64,000 nt of DNA, from the NCBI GenBank assembly GCA_025934775.1, contig JAICWO010000008.1, positions 62,001-126,000 on the forward strand, read 5' to 3'. The position numbers and the translations under genes were made by a program. This document shows, piece by piece, positions 32,513 to 41,045 of the stretch. The notes under the pieces are model-generated. The model ran no database searches. It had not been told where the DNA came from and saw only the letters and a program-made list of their open reading frames with translations. The DNA is from Gemmatimonadaceae bacterium. Its GTDB lineage: Bacteria > Gemmatimonadota > Gemmatimonadetes > Gemmatimonadales > Gemmatimonadaceae. Position 1 is the stretch's first letter. Each line of letters starts with the position of its first letter.

Positions 32513-32947
32513 TCACCCCGTCGCCGAGAACACCGGACCGCGCATGGGCTGGAACGCGCCGGCGTACCTGTTCGCGAGCCGGTCAGGCTCGTTGTGTCGA
32601 TGCAACAACGCCGCGAGCCGATCCCGCTCCATGCGCGTACGCGCGAGCAGATTCTCATGTGCCTCGAGCGCCGCCGCGGCCACGCGCGCGACTTCCACGA
32701 GCAACGGCCGCGTCTCGGCGTCGGACTGTTGCTGCGGCTCGACGCCGTCCGCGCGCTGCGCGATCGCTTCGACCACACCGCCGAGCTCCTCGAGCACGCG
32801 CTCGCGTTCATTCACCGCGGCGATGAACTCCGTGCCGTTCCGGCCGAGCGCGTCGACGGCGCTCTGCGCGTGCTGCTCCAATTCCTGAAGCAGCCGCTTT
32901 GCGGCCTCGACATGCACGGCGATGGAGTCAGCGCGGGCGGTCATCAT
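32513..32947 (-). CDS. FlgN/FliT-like flagellar export chaperone
   Basis: 144-residue, almost wholly helical protein with coiled-coil character (LLQELEQHAQSAVDALGR, NERERVLEELGGVVEAI, AHENLLARTRMERDRLAALLHRHNE). Size, helix pattern and the NR-YxGAF-x9 tail fit FlgN, which escorts FlgK and FlgL to the export gate. FliT is the alternative, given the position after fliS. Homology is too weak to choose, hence moderate confidence. Confidence 0.65.
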   Translation of the reverse strand: MMTARADSIAVHVEAAKRLLQELEQHAQSAVDALGRNGTEFIAAVNERERVLEELGGVVEAIAQRADGVEPQQQSDAETRPLLVEVARVAAAALEAHENLLARTRMERDRLAALLHRHNEPDRLANRYAGAFQPMRGPVFSATG

Positions 32948-32949
32948 GG

Positions 32950-33339
32950 TCAGGCCGCCGTGACGTGACGGTGCTCGGAGATCGCGGCAAACGCGCCGCG
33001 CAGATCGGCCAGCATGCGCGTGACGCGCTCGAGCCGGTCCGGCTGCGGACGGCGTCCGAATTCCTGCAGCTCGCTGAGGAAGTATCCATACAGATTCTTC
33101 AGGCTCTTGCCGACGTCGCCTCCGCGCTCCGCATCCACGGTCGCGAGGAGCTCGAACAAGCCGGCGCGCGCCTTGGCTACGGCGTGCACCCGCTCTTCGA
33201 TCTTGCCAGTCTTGTGGGCGAGCACCGCGCGCGTGAGCTGCGCGATGACGTGATCGTAGACCAGAACGACGAGGCGTCCCGGACTTGCGGTCTGAACCTC
33301 GCGCGTGCGGTACGCGCTGGCGGCATGTTGGTAGCTCAT
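32950..33339 (-). CDS. fliS: FliS flagellin export chaperone
   Basis: 129 residues, usual for FliS. SYQHAASAYRTREVQTASPG begins the protein, then RLVVLVYDHVIAQLTRA, and NLYGYFLSELQEFGRR, all conserved FliS segments. It would cap the C-terminus of flagellin before export and, in many bacteria, contact FliW. ATG 33339 has AGGA close upstream. It starts 17 bp after the fliD stop. Confidence 0.93.
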   Translation of the reverse strand: MSYQHAASAYRTREVQTASPGRLVVLVYDHVIAQLTRAVLAHKTGKIEERVHAVAKARAGLFELLATVDAERGGDVGKSLKNLYGYFLSELQEFGRRPQPDRLERVTRMLADLRGAFAAISEHRHVTAA

Positions 33340-33356
33340 GTTCCTAACTATCGGCA

Positions 33357-36125
33357 CTAGTTGCTGGAACCTGAGATCTGGGCCGTCGTCAGTAACGAAT
33401 TGATCTGGTTGGTGAGGGCGGCGCTCTGCGATTGGAGTTTGCTCAACGCCGTCTCCATCGCCGTGAACTGCTGCGTGAGCGCCGTCCGCTTGGCGTCGAG
33501 CCGCGCCTGGACGGCCTGCGCCTGCGTATCGAGATCGCTGATCTGCTGCTGCAGCGTCGAGGTCTGTTGCACGACCACTCCGTCTCCGGGGCGGCTGAGC
33601 TCATCGCTGAGCGCGCCGAGCGCGCCGCCGAGTCCTTCCGTGAACGACAGCGTGCTCGATGCGGAGGCCGCCGCGCCGGTGTACGTCACGGCGAGTCCGT
33701 TCGTATTTCCCGCCGTGCCGGTCAGCACCTGCCCAACGCCCGTCGCGGCGAGGTGCGTGGCCCCGTCCTGATCGAGGAAGGATCCGGCGACGTCGAGGCC
33801 GTTCTGGACCGTGCCGGCCGCGATGCCGAGCATGCCGGCGACGTCGTTCGCGGCCGATGACGCGTACGTGATGCTGAACGTGGGCGCATGTCCGTAGCTC
33901 GCCGCGCCGATCGCGAGCGTGCCGTTCGCGCTCGTGGCGCTCAGGCGCATGCTCTGCGCGGCAAAGAGCGCGTTGAGCTTCTGCGCGACCGAATCGGGCG
34001 TGTCGCCGGTCACGAGGTTGATCGAGCCTGACGCTCCGGACGCCGAGTCGCTGATCGTGAGCGAGTCCGTCGAGCTTCCCGCGGCATACGTGAAGTTCGC
34101 GGCGGTGCTCGAGATGGACGCCTTCGTTGCGGCTTGCGTGATCTGCGCCGTGTAGTTGCCGCTGGCCGTGGACGGCGTGGAGCCGATGTACGCGAAATCG
34201 CTGCTCGAGGTGGTCGCCATGGTCGCGAACAGCGACTTCACGGCCTGCGCGTTCGTGGACAATGCCGTGTTGAGCGCGGCGGTGTCGAGCGAGAGCGTGC
34301 CGGTCGAATCGAACGTGAGGCCCACGAGCGCGGCATTGTTGTACGGCGTGCCGCTCGGTAAACCGGCGACGTCGGAGAGCAGCGAGTCCTTGATGCTCTG
34401 CATCGACTGTCGCATCGAGCTGTTGAACTGCAGCGCGCCGCCGCTCGCCGTCGACGACTTCGCGAACGAGTTCATGCTGTTGTACGCCGACACGAACTGC
34501 TGCAACGCGCTCGCGGTCTGACTCGTGTCCTGCGCGATGCTGACGTTGACCGTGGTGCCGGCTTCCGCCTGATTGAGCGTCAGCGTGACGCCGGTGATCG
34601 CGTCGGAGATCGTGTTCGACGGGCGCGTGAACTGCACGCCATTGACGACGAGGCGCGCGTCGCTGCCGGCCGCGAGCTGCCGCTGGCGTCCGACGACGTT
34701 CACCGAGGCGGCGCCAAAGCTCAGGCTCGCGCCGTTGGTGGGATCGGAGACGCCGCTCTCATTGTTCGCGGCGATCGAGAAGGAGAGCGCCGAGTCGCCG
34801 CCGGCGTCGTCGGTGAGCTGAATCTGCCCGTTGACGATCGACGCGCTCACATGGCGATTGGTCGCGCTGAACGCGTTGCTCAAATCACCGAGCAGATCGC
34901 CGACCGTATTCGAGGCGCCGACCGTCTCGGTGAACGAAGCCGTGGTTCCGTCGGGTTTGGTGCCGTTGATGGTGAAGGTGTCGCCCGACTGCGCGCCGTT
35001 GCCGCCGGCAATCTTCAATCCGGCGAGCGCCGTGCTCGACGTCGCGGTCGTGCCGTCGCTCGCGAGCAGCGCGTTCGCCGTCGTCACCTGCTGCGCGACG
35101 ATGCCGGTGGTGCCGCGCGTCAGGCCGAGCAGGTCGAGCGTCGGCGCCGACGCGCTGTCGGCGCTCGCCGCCACGCTGCCTGAGATCTTCAGCCGATAGC
35201 TGGTCGTCGTTCCGCTCGCGACGCTCTCCACGGACGCGCTGTTCGGCGACTGCGCGTTGATCGCGGCGGCAATGTCCGTGAGGCTCTCTGTCTGGACGTT
35301 CACGGCGACCGAGCGGCCGTTGACGAGAACGGTCGTCGCGGCCGGCGGAGTGGTGATGCCGGCCAGCTGCCCGGCGACCGCGCTGGTGCTGCTGCCGAAC
35401 GTGGCGCTGCGCACCGCGCCGTCGCTCGCCACGTTCGGCGTCGAGCCGTCGGCGAAGCCGAGCTGCGCGAGCAGGCTCGCATCGCTCGTGCTCGAGCGCA
35501 CGTCGCGGAGATCGATTCCCGCCGCGCCGCCGACGTCGCTGGTGAGGATGAGCCGCGCCGACGAGCTGCCGCTCATCAGGACCGACGCCGAGACCCGCGA
35601 CGGACTGTCGCCCGCATCGAGCGCGTTGATCTTGTCGCGGATGCCATTCAGAGAATCAGTATTAGCGATCGTGACGAGCTTGCCGCCGACCACGACCTGG
35701 CCGCTCAGACTCATCGCCGCGGCGGGGTCGCTCACGATGTTGCCGCTCAATTGCTGCGCCTGGGCGAGCGAGAGCACCTGCACGCCGTAGCTCCCCGGCG
35801 CCGCCGATGCCGTCGCGCTGGCCGAGACGATCGACGCGCCGCTCACCGGGCTGGTGCCGCCGCTCACCGAGAACGCGTTGAACGCCGCGCCGTTCGAGAG
35901 ATTGAGCACCGCGCTGTTCAGGCTCGACGCGAGCTGGCCGTACGTCGTCCACGCGCCGGACGCCGCGGTATCGGACTTCTCCGTGTCCTGCAGAGGCGTG
36001 AGCTGATTCGCGGTATCCGCCGCGATCAACTGATCGATCAAATCCTGCCATTGAATGTTGCTGGCAAGACCCTGGATGCTGGTCACCGGCGTGCTGCTGC
36101 TGCCGCTGCTGCTGATGCTGGCCAT
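33357..36125 (-). CDS. fliD: FliD flagellar filament cap / hook-associated protein 2
   Basis: 922 residues, far longer than the typical 450-700. The N-terminus (ISSSGSSSTPVTSIQGLASNIQ, IQWQDLIDQLIAADTA) and C-terminal coiled coil (LQQQISDLDTQAQAVQARLDAKRTALTQQFTAMETALSKLQSQ) are typical. Several flagellin-IN motifs occur in the middle (VLVNGRSVAVNVQTESLTDIAAAIN; GDTFTINGTKPDGT). Extra length is in the middle, the exposed cap domains. It would form the cap under which flagellin folds. Followed by fliS, flgN and a second fliS. Confidence 0.93.
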   Translation of the reverse strand: MASISSSGSSSTPVTSIQGLASNIQWQDLIDQLIAADTANQLTPLQDTEKSDTAASGAWTTYGQLASSLNSAVLNLSNGAAFNAFSVSGGTSPVSGASIVSASATASAAPGSYGVQVLSLAQAQQLSGNIVSDPAAAMSLSGQVVVGGKLVTIANTDSLNGIRDKINALDAGDSPSRVSASVLMSGSSSARLILTSDVGGAAGIDLRDVRSSTSDASLLAQLGFADGSTPNVASDGAVRSATFGSSTSAVAGQLAGITTPPAATTVLVNGRSVAVNVQTESLTDIAAAINAQSPNSASVESVASGTTTSYRLKISGSVAASADSASAPTLDLLGLTRGTTGIVAQQVTTANALLASDGTTATSSTALAGLKIAGGNGAQSGDTFTINGTKPDGTTASFTETVGASNTVGDLLGDLSNAFSATNRHVSASIVNGQIQLTDDAGGDSALSFSIAANNESGVSDPTNGASLSFGAASVNVVGRQRQLAAGSDARLVVNGVQFTRPSNTISDAITGVTLTLNQAEAGTTVNVSIAQDTSQTASALQQFVSAYNSMNSFAKSSTASGGALQFNSSMRQSMQSIKDSLLSDVAGLPSGTPYNNAALVGLTFDSTGTLSLDTAALNTALSTNAQAVKSLFATMATTSSSDFAYIGSTPSTASGNYTAQITQAATKASISSTAANFTYAAGSSTDSLTISDSASGASGSINLVTGDTPDSVAQKLNALFAAQSMRLSATSANGTLAIGAASYGHAPTFSITYASSAANDVAGMLGIAAGTVQNGLDVAGSFLDQDGATHLAATGVGQVLTGTAGNTNGLAVTYTGAAASASSTLSFTEGLGGALGALSDELSRPGDGVVVQQTSTLQQQISDLDTQAQAVQARLDAKRTALTQQFTAMETALSKLQSQSAALTNQINSLLTTAQISGSSN

Positions 36126-36167
36126 TACGAATACCTCGTTGCCGGATCAGTGAGGATCCCTTCAGCA

Positions 36168-36175
36168 GTATCGGC
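36168..36175 (-). promoter_or_regulatory. Sigma-28-like -10 element before fliD
   Basis: GCCGATAC on the minus strand, identical to the flagellin -10, 43 bp before the fliD ATG. The -35 position (GTTTGCTT at N11) does not fit the consensus. Confidence 0.4.
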
Positions 36176-36201
36176 AGCCAACTCCGAAGCAAACTCCGAA
36201 A

Positions 36202-36226
36202 GGCGGAGCGCCAAGGGCGCTCCGCC
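36202..36226 (-). terminator. Terminator after the flagellin gene
   Basis: GGCGGAGCGCC and GGCGCTCCGCC form an 11-bp stem with a 3-base loop, 32 bp beyond the flagellin stop; on the minus strand TTTCGG follows. Confidence 0.75.
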
Positions 36227-36257
36227 GTTCGGATCCGACGATCCAGCGAAGACTTGA

Positions 36258-37976
36258 TTACTGGAGCAGCTTGAGGACACTGGATCCGAGCTGGTTGGCC
36301 TGCGCCAACATCGCCGTGCCGGCCTGCGAGAGAATCTGTTCCTTCGAGAAGTTCGTCATCTCCGACGCCATGTCGACGTCGCGGATGGTGGACTCGGCGG
36401 CCGTGAAGTTCTCGATCGCCGTCTTGACGTTGCTCGAGGCGTACCCGATCCGGTTTTCGGCCGCGCCGATCGAGCCGAGCGCCGTGCCGACCGAGGTGAT
36501 CGCGCTGTCGATCGAGGTCAGCGCCGACTGCGCGCTGCTCGCGGACGTGAGGCTGATCGACGTCGTGTCCACGCCGAGCTGCGACGCGGAGAGGTTGATC
36601 GCATCCAGGTTGATCAGGTCGTTGCCCGAGTAGTTCTGCGACGCGCTGACCAGGAACTCCGCCTGATGGTCCGTGGTGCGCTGGATCGTGTTGTGGCTCG
36701 CCGCGAAGTCCGTCTTCAGATTGTCGGCCGTGGCGCTGCCCGAGAGGGTGACCGTGAGGCCGAGCTGGCTGAAGCCGAGGTTCTGGCTCGCCGGGTTGGC
36801 GTCGAGGTTGATCGCCTGCGACGTGGCGCCAGAGGTGAGCTTGAGCTGATCGTTCTCCGTCACGCCGATCGCCTTGCCGCTGAATCCCGACGCGGCGCCC
36901 GTGTTGACCTGGAAGCTCAGGCCGTAGCTGCCGAACGACGCCGTCTGGGCCGAGCCATCATCCGCGATCGACGCATCCTGGCCGGCGCTCACGCCGCCGC
37001 CGGCAGCGTGCAGGGTGTAGTTCTGCACGAGCTTGACGCTCTTGGTATTGAGCGCGAGGACCGAGCCGCCGCCAACCGTCAGCGTGATGCCGCCGGCCGA
37101 CACGGAGGTCGCGTTGTCGGCAACCGTCGCCGAGAAGGTCGTGCCGCCATTCGTGAAGGTGACGTCGGTCTTGGTGTTGTCGACCCCGTTCACCGCCGTC
37201 GTGATCGCGTACGTACCGGCCGTTTCGGCCTTGGCGGTCGCCTGCGTCGAGACCGACGCGGCCGTGAGGACCGAGTCCGTCGTCGCGCTCAGGCTGGCGT
37301 TGTTTTGCGTCACGCTGCTGATCGAGACGGCGCTCGACGCGTCGAGCGAGTCGACGGTCGACTGGCTGGTGACCGTCAGCGCCACGCCGCTGTTGAAGTT
37401 CGCGCCGAGGGTGTTGCCGGTCTTCTGCACGCTGGCGGTGATGTCGGCGCTCAAGCCCGCGAGCTTGGACGCATCGGAGACGGCCACGTTGCCGACGTGC
37501 GCCTGGTAGATCGAGGAGCCGGCATCGACCGCGCCATTCGAGACCGACTTGCTGCCGAACGTGCCGTCGAGGAGGTTCGCGCCTTCGAACTTCGTGGTGT
37601 CGACAATGCGATCGAGCTCGCCGCTCAGCGACCCGAACTCGTTGTTGATCTTCGTGCGCGCGGAATCGTCGACCGTGTCCGATGCGGACTGGGCGGCGAG
37701 CTCCTTCATGCGCTCGAGGATCGACTGAATGTTCTGGGTGGCGCCGTCCATGATCTGCAGGACCGAGCTCGCCTGGTCGGCGTTGTTCGCCGCCTGCTGC
37801 ATCGCGCCGATGTCGCCGCGAAGCTGGTTCGCGATGCCGAGACCGGCCGCGTCATCGCCCGCCTTGTTGATGCGGAAGCCCGATGAGAGTTTCTCCATCG
37901 AGCTGCTCAGTTGATCCTGCACCTTCGACAAGTTGCCGTAGGCGTTGATCGCACTGATGTTGGTGTTGATACGCAT
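36258..37976 (-). CDS. fliC: Flagellin
   Basis: 572-residue filament subunit. D0/D1 N-terminus MRINTNISAINAYGNLSKVQ, then SSGFRINKAGDDAAGLGIANQL; C-terminal helix RDVDMASEMTNFSKEQILSQAGTAMLAQANQLGSSVLKLLQ. The centre (about 170-430) is Thr/Ser/Val-rich beta-structure and would face outward. Single flagellin gene here. ATG 37976 with GGAGGAA 8 nt upstream inside an RNA hairpin. Transcribed from a clear sigma-28 promoter and probably repressed by CsrA (see below). Confidence 0.97.
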   Translation of the reverse strand: MRINTNISAINAYGNLSKVQDQLSSSMEKLSSGFRINKAGDDAAGLGIANQLRGDIGAMQQAANNADQASSVLQIMDGATQNIQSILERMKELAAQSASDTVDDSARTKINNEFGSLSGELDRIVDTTKFEGANLLDGTFGSKSVSNGAVDAGSSIYQAHVGNVAVSDASKLAGLSADITASVQKTGNTLGANFNSGVALTVTSQSTVDSLDASSAVSISSVTQNNASLSATTDSVLTAASVSTQATAKAETAGTYAITTAVNGVDNTKTDVTFTNGGTTFSATVADNATSVSAGGITLTVGGGSVLALNTKSVKLVQNYTLHAAGGGVSAGQDASIADDGSAQTASFGSYGLSFQVNTGAASGFSGKAIGVTENDQLKLTSGATSQAINLDANPASQNLGFSQLGLTVTLSGSATADNLKTDFAASHNTIQRTTDHQAEFLVSASQNYSGNDLINLDAINLSASQLGVDTTSISLTSASSAQSALTSIDSAITSVGTALGSIGAAENRIGYASSNVKTAIENFTAAESTIRDVDMASEMTNFSKEQILSQAGTAMLAQANQLGSSVLKLLQ

Positions 37977-37982
37977 TGCGGT

Positions 37983-37996
37983 GTTCCTCCGTGAAC
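37983..37996 (-). promoter_or_regulatory. CsrA-type hairpin overlapping the flagellin ribosome binding site
   Basis: On the mRNA: GTTC-ACGGAG-GAAC. The loop holds ACGGA, which contains the GGA core of CsrA sites, and the hairpin includes the Shine-Dalgarno. Binding would block ribosome entry. Confidence 0.6.
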
Positions 37997-38003
37997 GGTG
38001 ATC

Positions 38004-38019
38004 GGAGCGTCCGTGCTCC
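38004..38019 (-). promoter_or_regulatory. Second CsrA-type hairpin in the flagellin leader
   Basis: On the mRNA: GGAGC-ACGGAC-GCTCC, again presenting ACGGA in a 6-base loop. It lies 18 bases upstream of the first site in the leader; two sites suit one CsrA dimer, as in Bacillus hag. Confidence 0.6.
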
Positions 38020-38057
38020 AGAGCGATGGCTTGCTAGGTAGTCGTCGCTGGAGTTCA

Positions 38058-38084
38058 GTATCGGCGATCACACGTCCGACTTTA
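38058..38084 (-). promoter_or_regulatory. Sigma-28 promoter of flagellin
   Basis: TAAAGTCG (38084-38077), 11 bases, GCCGATAC (38065-38058) on the minus strand. Nearly the full FliA consensus. The transcript would start near 38050, giving a leader of about 75 nt. Confidence 0.88.
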
Positions 38085-38100
38085 ACGGAGGCTCGCGCGC

Positions 38101-38580
38101 TCAGGTCTTGAGGCGCGCGAGATCGATCGGGCAGCGCACGCCGTAGTCCGTCTCGCTGACCACGATCTGCTTGCCGCAGCGCGTCGCGAAGTTGATCGCG
38201 ACGGGCCCCTGGAGGTTCGCCGTCGGATGCTGGCCAGCCGTCGCCGGGAGCGTGACGATCGCGAGCAGCGCCACGTCCGAGGGGCGGTGCGGCCCGAGCT
38301 CCATGAGCTGCGACGGCCCAATCTCTATAGAATAGTCATTCGCAACTTCGAATGGATCCACGAGCAGGAACACGAGCGTCGAGTAGTCGTGCGACTGGAG
38401 CCAGAACAGCCCCTCGTGCGCGGCGCGCACGAGCGCGAACCGCCGGCATTCGGGAAAGCCGAGGAGCCCGGAGGGAAACGTGAGCAGCTCGTCGCTCCGC
38501 ACGCGCAGCGCGCCGAGCAGGTCCGACTTGACGTCCACGAACTCCGGCTCGGCGGCGTTCACCAGCGTCAATCCACTCAT
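38101..38580 (-). CDS. fliW: FliW flagellar assembly factor
   Basis: 159-residue protein that binds either flagellin or CsrA and so couples flagellin synthesis to its use. LTFPSGLLGFPECRRFALV and FWLQSHDYSTLVFLLVDPF are characteristic, as is FATRCGKQIVVSETDYGVRCPI at the end. Its ATG overlaps the flgL stop as ATGA. csrA, which usually follows fliW, is not here. An AT-rich patch lies at 38325-38345. Confidence 0.94.
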   Translation of the reverse strand: MSGLTLVNAAEPEFVDVKSDLLGALRVRSDELLTFPSGLLGFPECRRFALVRAAHEGLFWLQSHDYSTLVFLLVDPFEVANDYSIEIGPSQLMELGPHRPSDVALLAIVTLPATAGQHPTANLQGPVAINFATRCGKQIVVSETDYGVRCPIDLARLKT

Positions 38581-39482
38581 TTCAGATAATCTGTGAGGGT
38601 GAGACCCATGACTTTCGAGGTCGCGAGCATCGCGGCCTGATATGCCATCTGCCGATTGGTCAGCTCGGTGACCGCTTGCTCGACGTCCGCGTCGGAGAGG
38701 TTCGACTTGAACGTCGTGAGATTGGTTTTGTACGCGTCGAGATTCTGCTGCGTGACGTCGAGCTGCTGCGCGGTCGCTCCCACGTCGCCGACGACGCCCT
38801 GGATGGATGTGAGCGCCTGATCCACCGCCGTCATCGCGCTGCCGATGCCGTCCTGCCCGTACGTGCTCGACGCCGGATCGAGCGCGTGCGCGAGCTGCTT
38901 CACGGCGTCGAGGACGCCGGTGTCCTGCAGGAGCTGCTTGCCCGTGTGGGAGATCTGGAGCGTCTGGCCGTCGCCGGTGTCGATCGACCGGGCGCCCTGC
39001 GCGTTCGTCGCCGTGTAGTCGAGTGTGGCGCCTGCGCCGCTGGTGGCGAACGGCTCGGTCTGCGACTGATCGCCGCCGAAGACATACTCGTCGCCGAATT
39101 TCGTATTGCCGATCGAGATGATCTGCTGAAACAGCTGATTGACCTCCGCGGCGGCGCTCGAGCGCGTCTGATCCGTGGCGGTCGCGGTGGCCTGCTGCAC
39201 GCCGATCTGCTTGGCGCGAGAGAGAATGTCGTTGAGCTGCTGAAGCGCGCTGTCCTCGGTCGAGACGCGGCTCGACGCGCGCTGCACGTTCGTGAGATAC
39301 TGATCGAGTGCGGCGAGCGACGAATTCGTGGCGACGATCTGCGTCGCCGCGGCGGGATCGTCGGACGCGGCTTGCAGCCGATTCCCGGAACTGACCTGCG
39401 CCTGCGACTTCATGAGCGCCGTCATGTTCAGCGACAGGCCCGTGAGTTGAGCCTGGGCCATCATGTTATTCGTAATTCGCAT
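38577..39482 (-). CDS. flgL: FlgL hook-filament junction protein 3
   Basis: 301 residues. MRITNNMMAQAQLTGLSLN is the flagellin-like D0 N-terminus; TKFGDEYVFGGDQSQTEPF is an FlgL hallmark and TNRQMAYQAAMLATSKVMGLTLTDYLK the C-terminal helix. Start ATG 39482 with GGAGC upstream. flgK is not adjacent; it is probably beyond the right edge. First gene of flgL-fliW. Confidence 0.94.
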   Translation of the reverse strand: MRITNNMMAQAQLTGLSLNMTALMKSQAQVSSGNRLQAASDDPAAATQIVATNSSLAALDQYLTNVQRASSRVSTEDSALQQLNDILSRAKQIGVQQATATATDQTRSSAAAEVNQLFQQIISIGNTKFGDEYVFGGDQSQTEPFATSGAGATLDYTATNAQGARSIDTGDGQTLQISHTGKQLLQDTGVLDAVKQLAHALDPASSTYGQDGIGSAMTAVDQALTSIQGVVGDVGATAQQLDVTQQNLDAYKTNLTTFKSNLSDADVEQAVTELTNRQMAYQAAMLATSKVMGLTLTDYLK

Positions 39483-39553
39483 AGCCGCTCCGTTGCGGAT
39501 GGCGCGGGACCCGGCAATTGTTGCCGCCGAATACACCCACGCGTCATTCCGCA

Positions 39554-39581
39554 GTATCGACCCCACCCCGCCGCGACTTGA
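39554..39581 (-). promoter_or_regulatory. Sigma-28 promoter candidate of flgL-fliW
   Basis: TCAAGTCG (39581-39574), 12 bases, GTCGATAC (39561-39554). One mismatch per half to the flagellin promoter and one extra spacer base. Confidence 0.55.
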
Positions 39582-39602
39582 GCGGTCGGCCGAAATCATT
39601 CA

Positions 39603-41045
39603 ATGGCAACGATTCTCTGTCTCGATGATGAGCCAGCGATCGGGCTGATCCTCCAGGACACGCTCGAGCGCGCCGGACATCAGACGATCTCCGCTCACAA
39701 TGTCCCGCAGGCTCTTCAGGGGCTCTCGGGCGGCGCGGTCGACCTGATCATCTCCGACTACCGCATGCCCGGGCTCACGGGGCTCGAATTCCTCGCGCTG
39801 CTCAGGCAGGAGGGATACGACACGCCGCTCATCATGCTCACGGGCTACGGGAGCATCGAGCACGCGGTGGCGGCGATCAAAGCCGGCGCGATCGACTACA
39901 TCACCAAGCCCGTGCGGCCGGAGCAGCTCGAGCTCGCGGTGAATCAGGCACTCGAGGTAGTGCGGCTGCGGCGAGAGAACGAGCGCCTGCGGCGCGAGGT
40001 GATGGAGTTTCGGAACGAGCGCCAGGTCATTGGCGACAGCCCGGCGATCCGGCGCGTGCTGCAGACCGTGGCGACCGCCGCGCCGACGCGCGCCACCGTG
40101 CTGCTCGAGGGCGAGTCGGGCACGGGCAAGGAATTGTTCGCGCGCGCGATCCACGCGCAGAGCGAGCGGCGCGACGCGCCATTCATCAAGCTCAATTGCG
40201 CCGCGCTGCCGGAAGGGCTCGTGGAGAGCGCGCTTTTTGGCCACGAGAAAGGCGCATTCACGGGTGCGATCAAGCGGGTGGAAGGCGCGTTCGAGCGTGC
40301 GCACGGCGGAACGCTGCTGCTCGACGAAATCTCGGAGATGCGCCTCGACCTCCAGGCCAAGCTGCTGCGCGTGCTGCAGGAGCAGGAGTTCGAGCGCGTT
40401 GGCGGATCAGCGGCCATCAAGGTCGACGTCCGCATCATCGCGACCACGAACCGCGACCTCGCGGCATTCTCGGCGGCCGGCCATTTCCGGCAGGACCTCT
40501 ACTATAGATTGGGCGTCATCCCGGTCCGGCTGCCGCCGCTCCGCGAGCGCAAGGAAGACATCCCGCTCCTCGCGTATCGGTTCGCGACGCACTACGCGCA
40601 GGAGATCGGCAAGGAGATCACCGGCATGTCGCCGCGCACGCTCGAGCTGTTGCAGGGCTACGACTGGCCGGGTAATGTCCGCGAGTTGCAGCACGCCGTG
40701 GAGCGCGCGGTGATTCTCACGGGCGAATCGATGATTCCGGTGCACGCGTTCGACGGCCAGCGGTTCGGGTTGAGCGGCGCGTGGAGCGGCCCGACGCCGG
40801 CACGGATCTCGGGCGAATTCATGGCGGTGATGAACGGTGCGGCCGCAGCGACGCAGTCGGTTCCCGAAGGGGCGGTGGTGCTCACGTCGCTGAACGTGAC
40901 GGAAGCGGAAGGCAAGCTGATCGAGCGCGCGCTCGTCGTGTCCGGCGGCAACCGCACCAAAGCGGCGGAGCTGCTGGGAATTAGTGTCAGAACGTTACGA
41001 AATAAGCTCAACGGATCAAAGACCGAAGCCGAAGACGGAGGATGA
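39603..41045 (+). CDS. Sigma-54-dependent response regulator (NtrC/FlgR type)
   Basis: 480 residues: receiver (LCLDDEPAIG, IISDYRMPGLTGLEF, ITKPVRP), AAA+ domain with ESGTGKELFARAIH (Walker A), GAFTGA (sigma-54 contact) and TLLLDEISEM (Walker B), and a C-terminal Fis-type helix-turn-helix (GNRTKAAELLGISVRTLRNKL). Position at the head of the flagellar operon, divergent from flgL, suggests it activates class II flagellar genes as FlgR/FleR do. A good sigma-54 promoter is found near the far end of the island. Cognate kinase not in the window. Confidence 0.93.
   Translation: MATILCLDDEPAIGLILQDTLERAGHQTISAHNVPQALQGLSGGAVDLIISDYRMPGLTGLEFLALLRQEGYDTPLIMLTGYGSIEHAVAAIKAGAIDYITKPVRPEQLELAVNQALEVVRLRRENERLRREVMEFRNERQVIGDSPAIRRVLQTVATAAPTRATVLLEGESGTGKELFARAIHAQSERRDAPFIKLNCAALPEGLVESALFGHEKGAFTGAIKRVEGAFERAHGGTLLLDEISEMRLDLQAKLLRVLQEQEFERVGGSAAIKVDVRIIATTNRDLAAFSAAGHFRQDLYYRLGVIPVRLPPLRERKEDIPLLAYRFATHYAQEIGKEITGMSPRTLELLQGYDWPGNVRELQHAVERAVILTGESMIPVHAFDGQRFGLSGAWSGPTPARISGEFMAVMNGAAAATQSVPEGAVVLTSLNVTEAEGKLIERALVVSGGNRTKAAELLGISVRTLRNKLNGSKTEAEDGG

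Noticed and set aside
33337-33365. Sigma-28 promoter for fliS
   Set aside because: GCCGATAG occurs just before fliS but no -35 fits, and the start codon would be too near; fliS is more likely transcribed with fliD.
37977-38100. csrA between fliW and flagellin
   Set aside because: The 124-bp gap has no open frame for a 60-70-residue CsrA; it contains the promoter and leader hairpins only.
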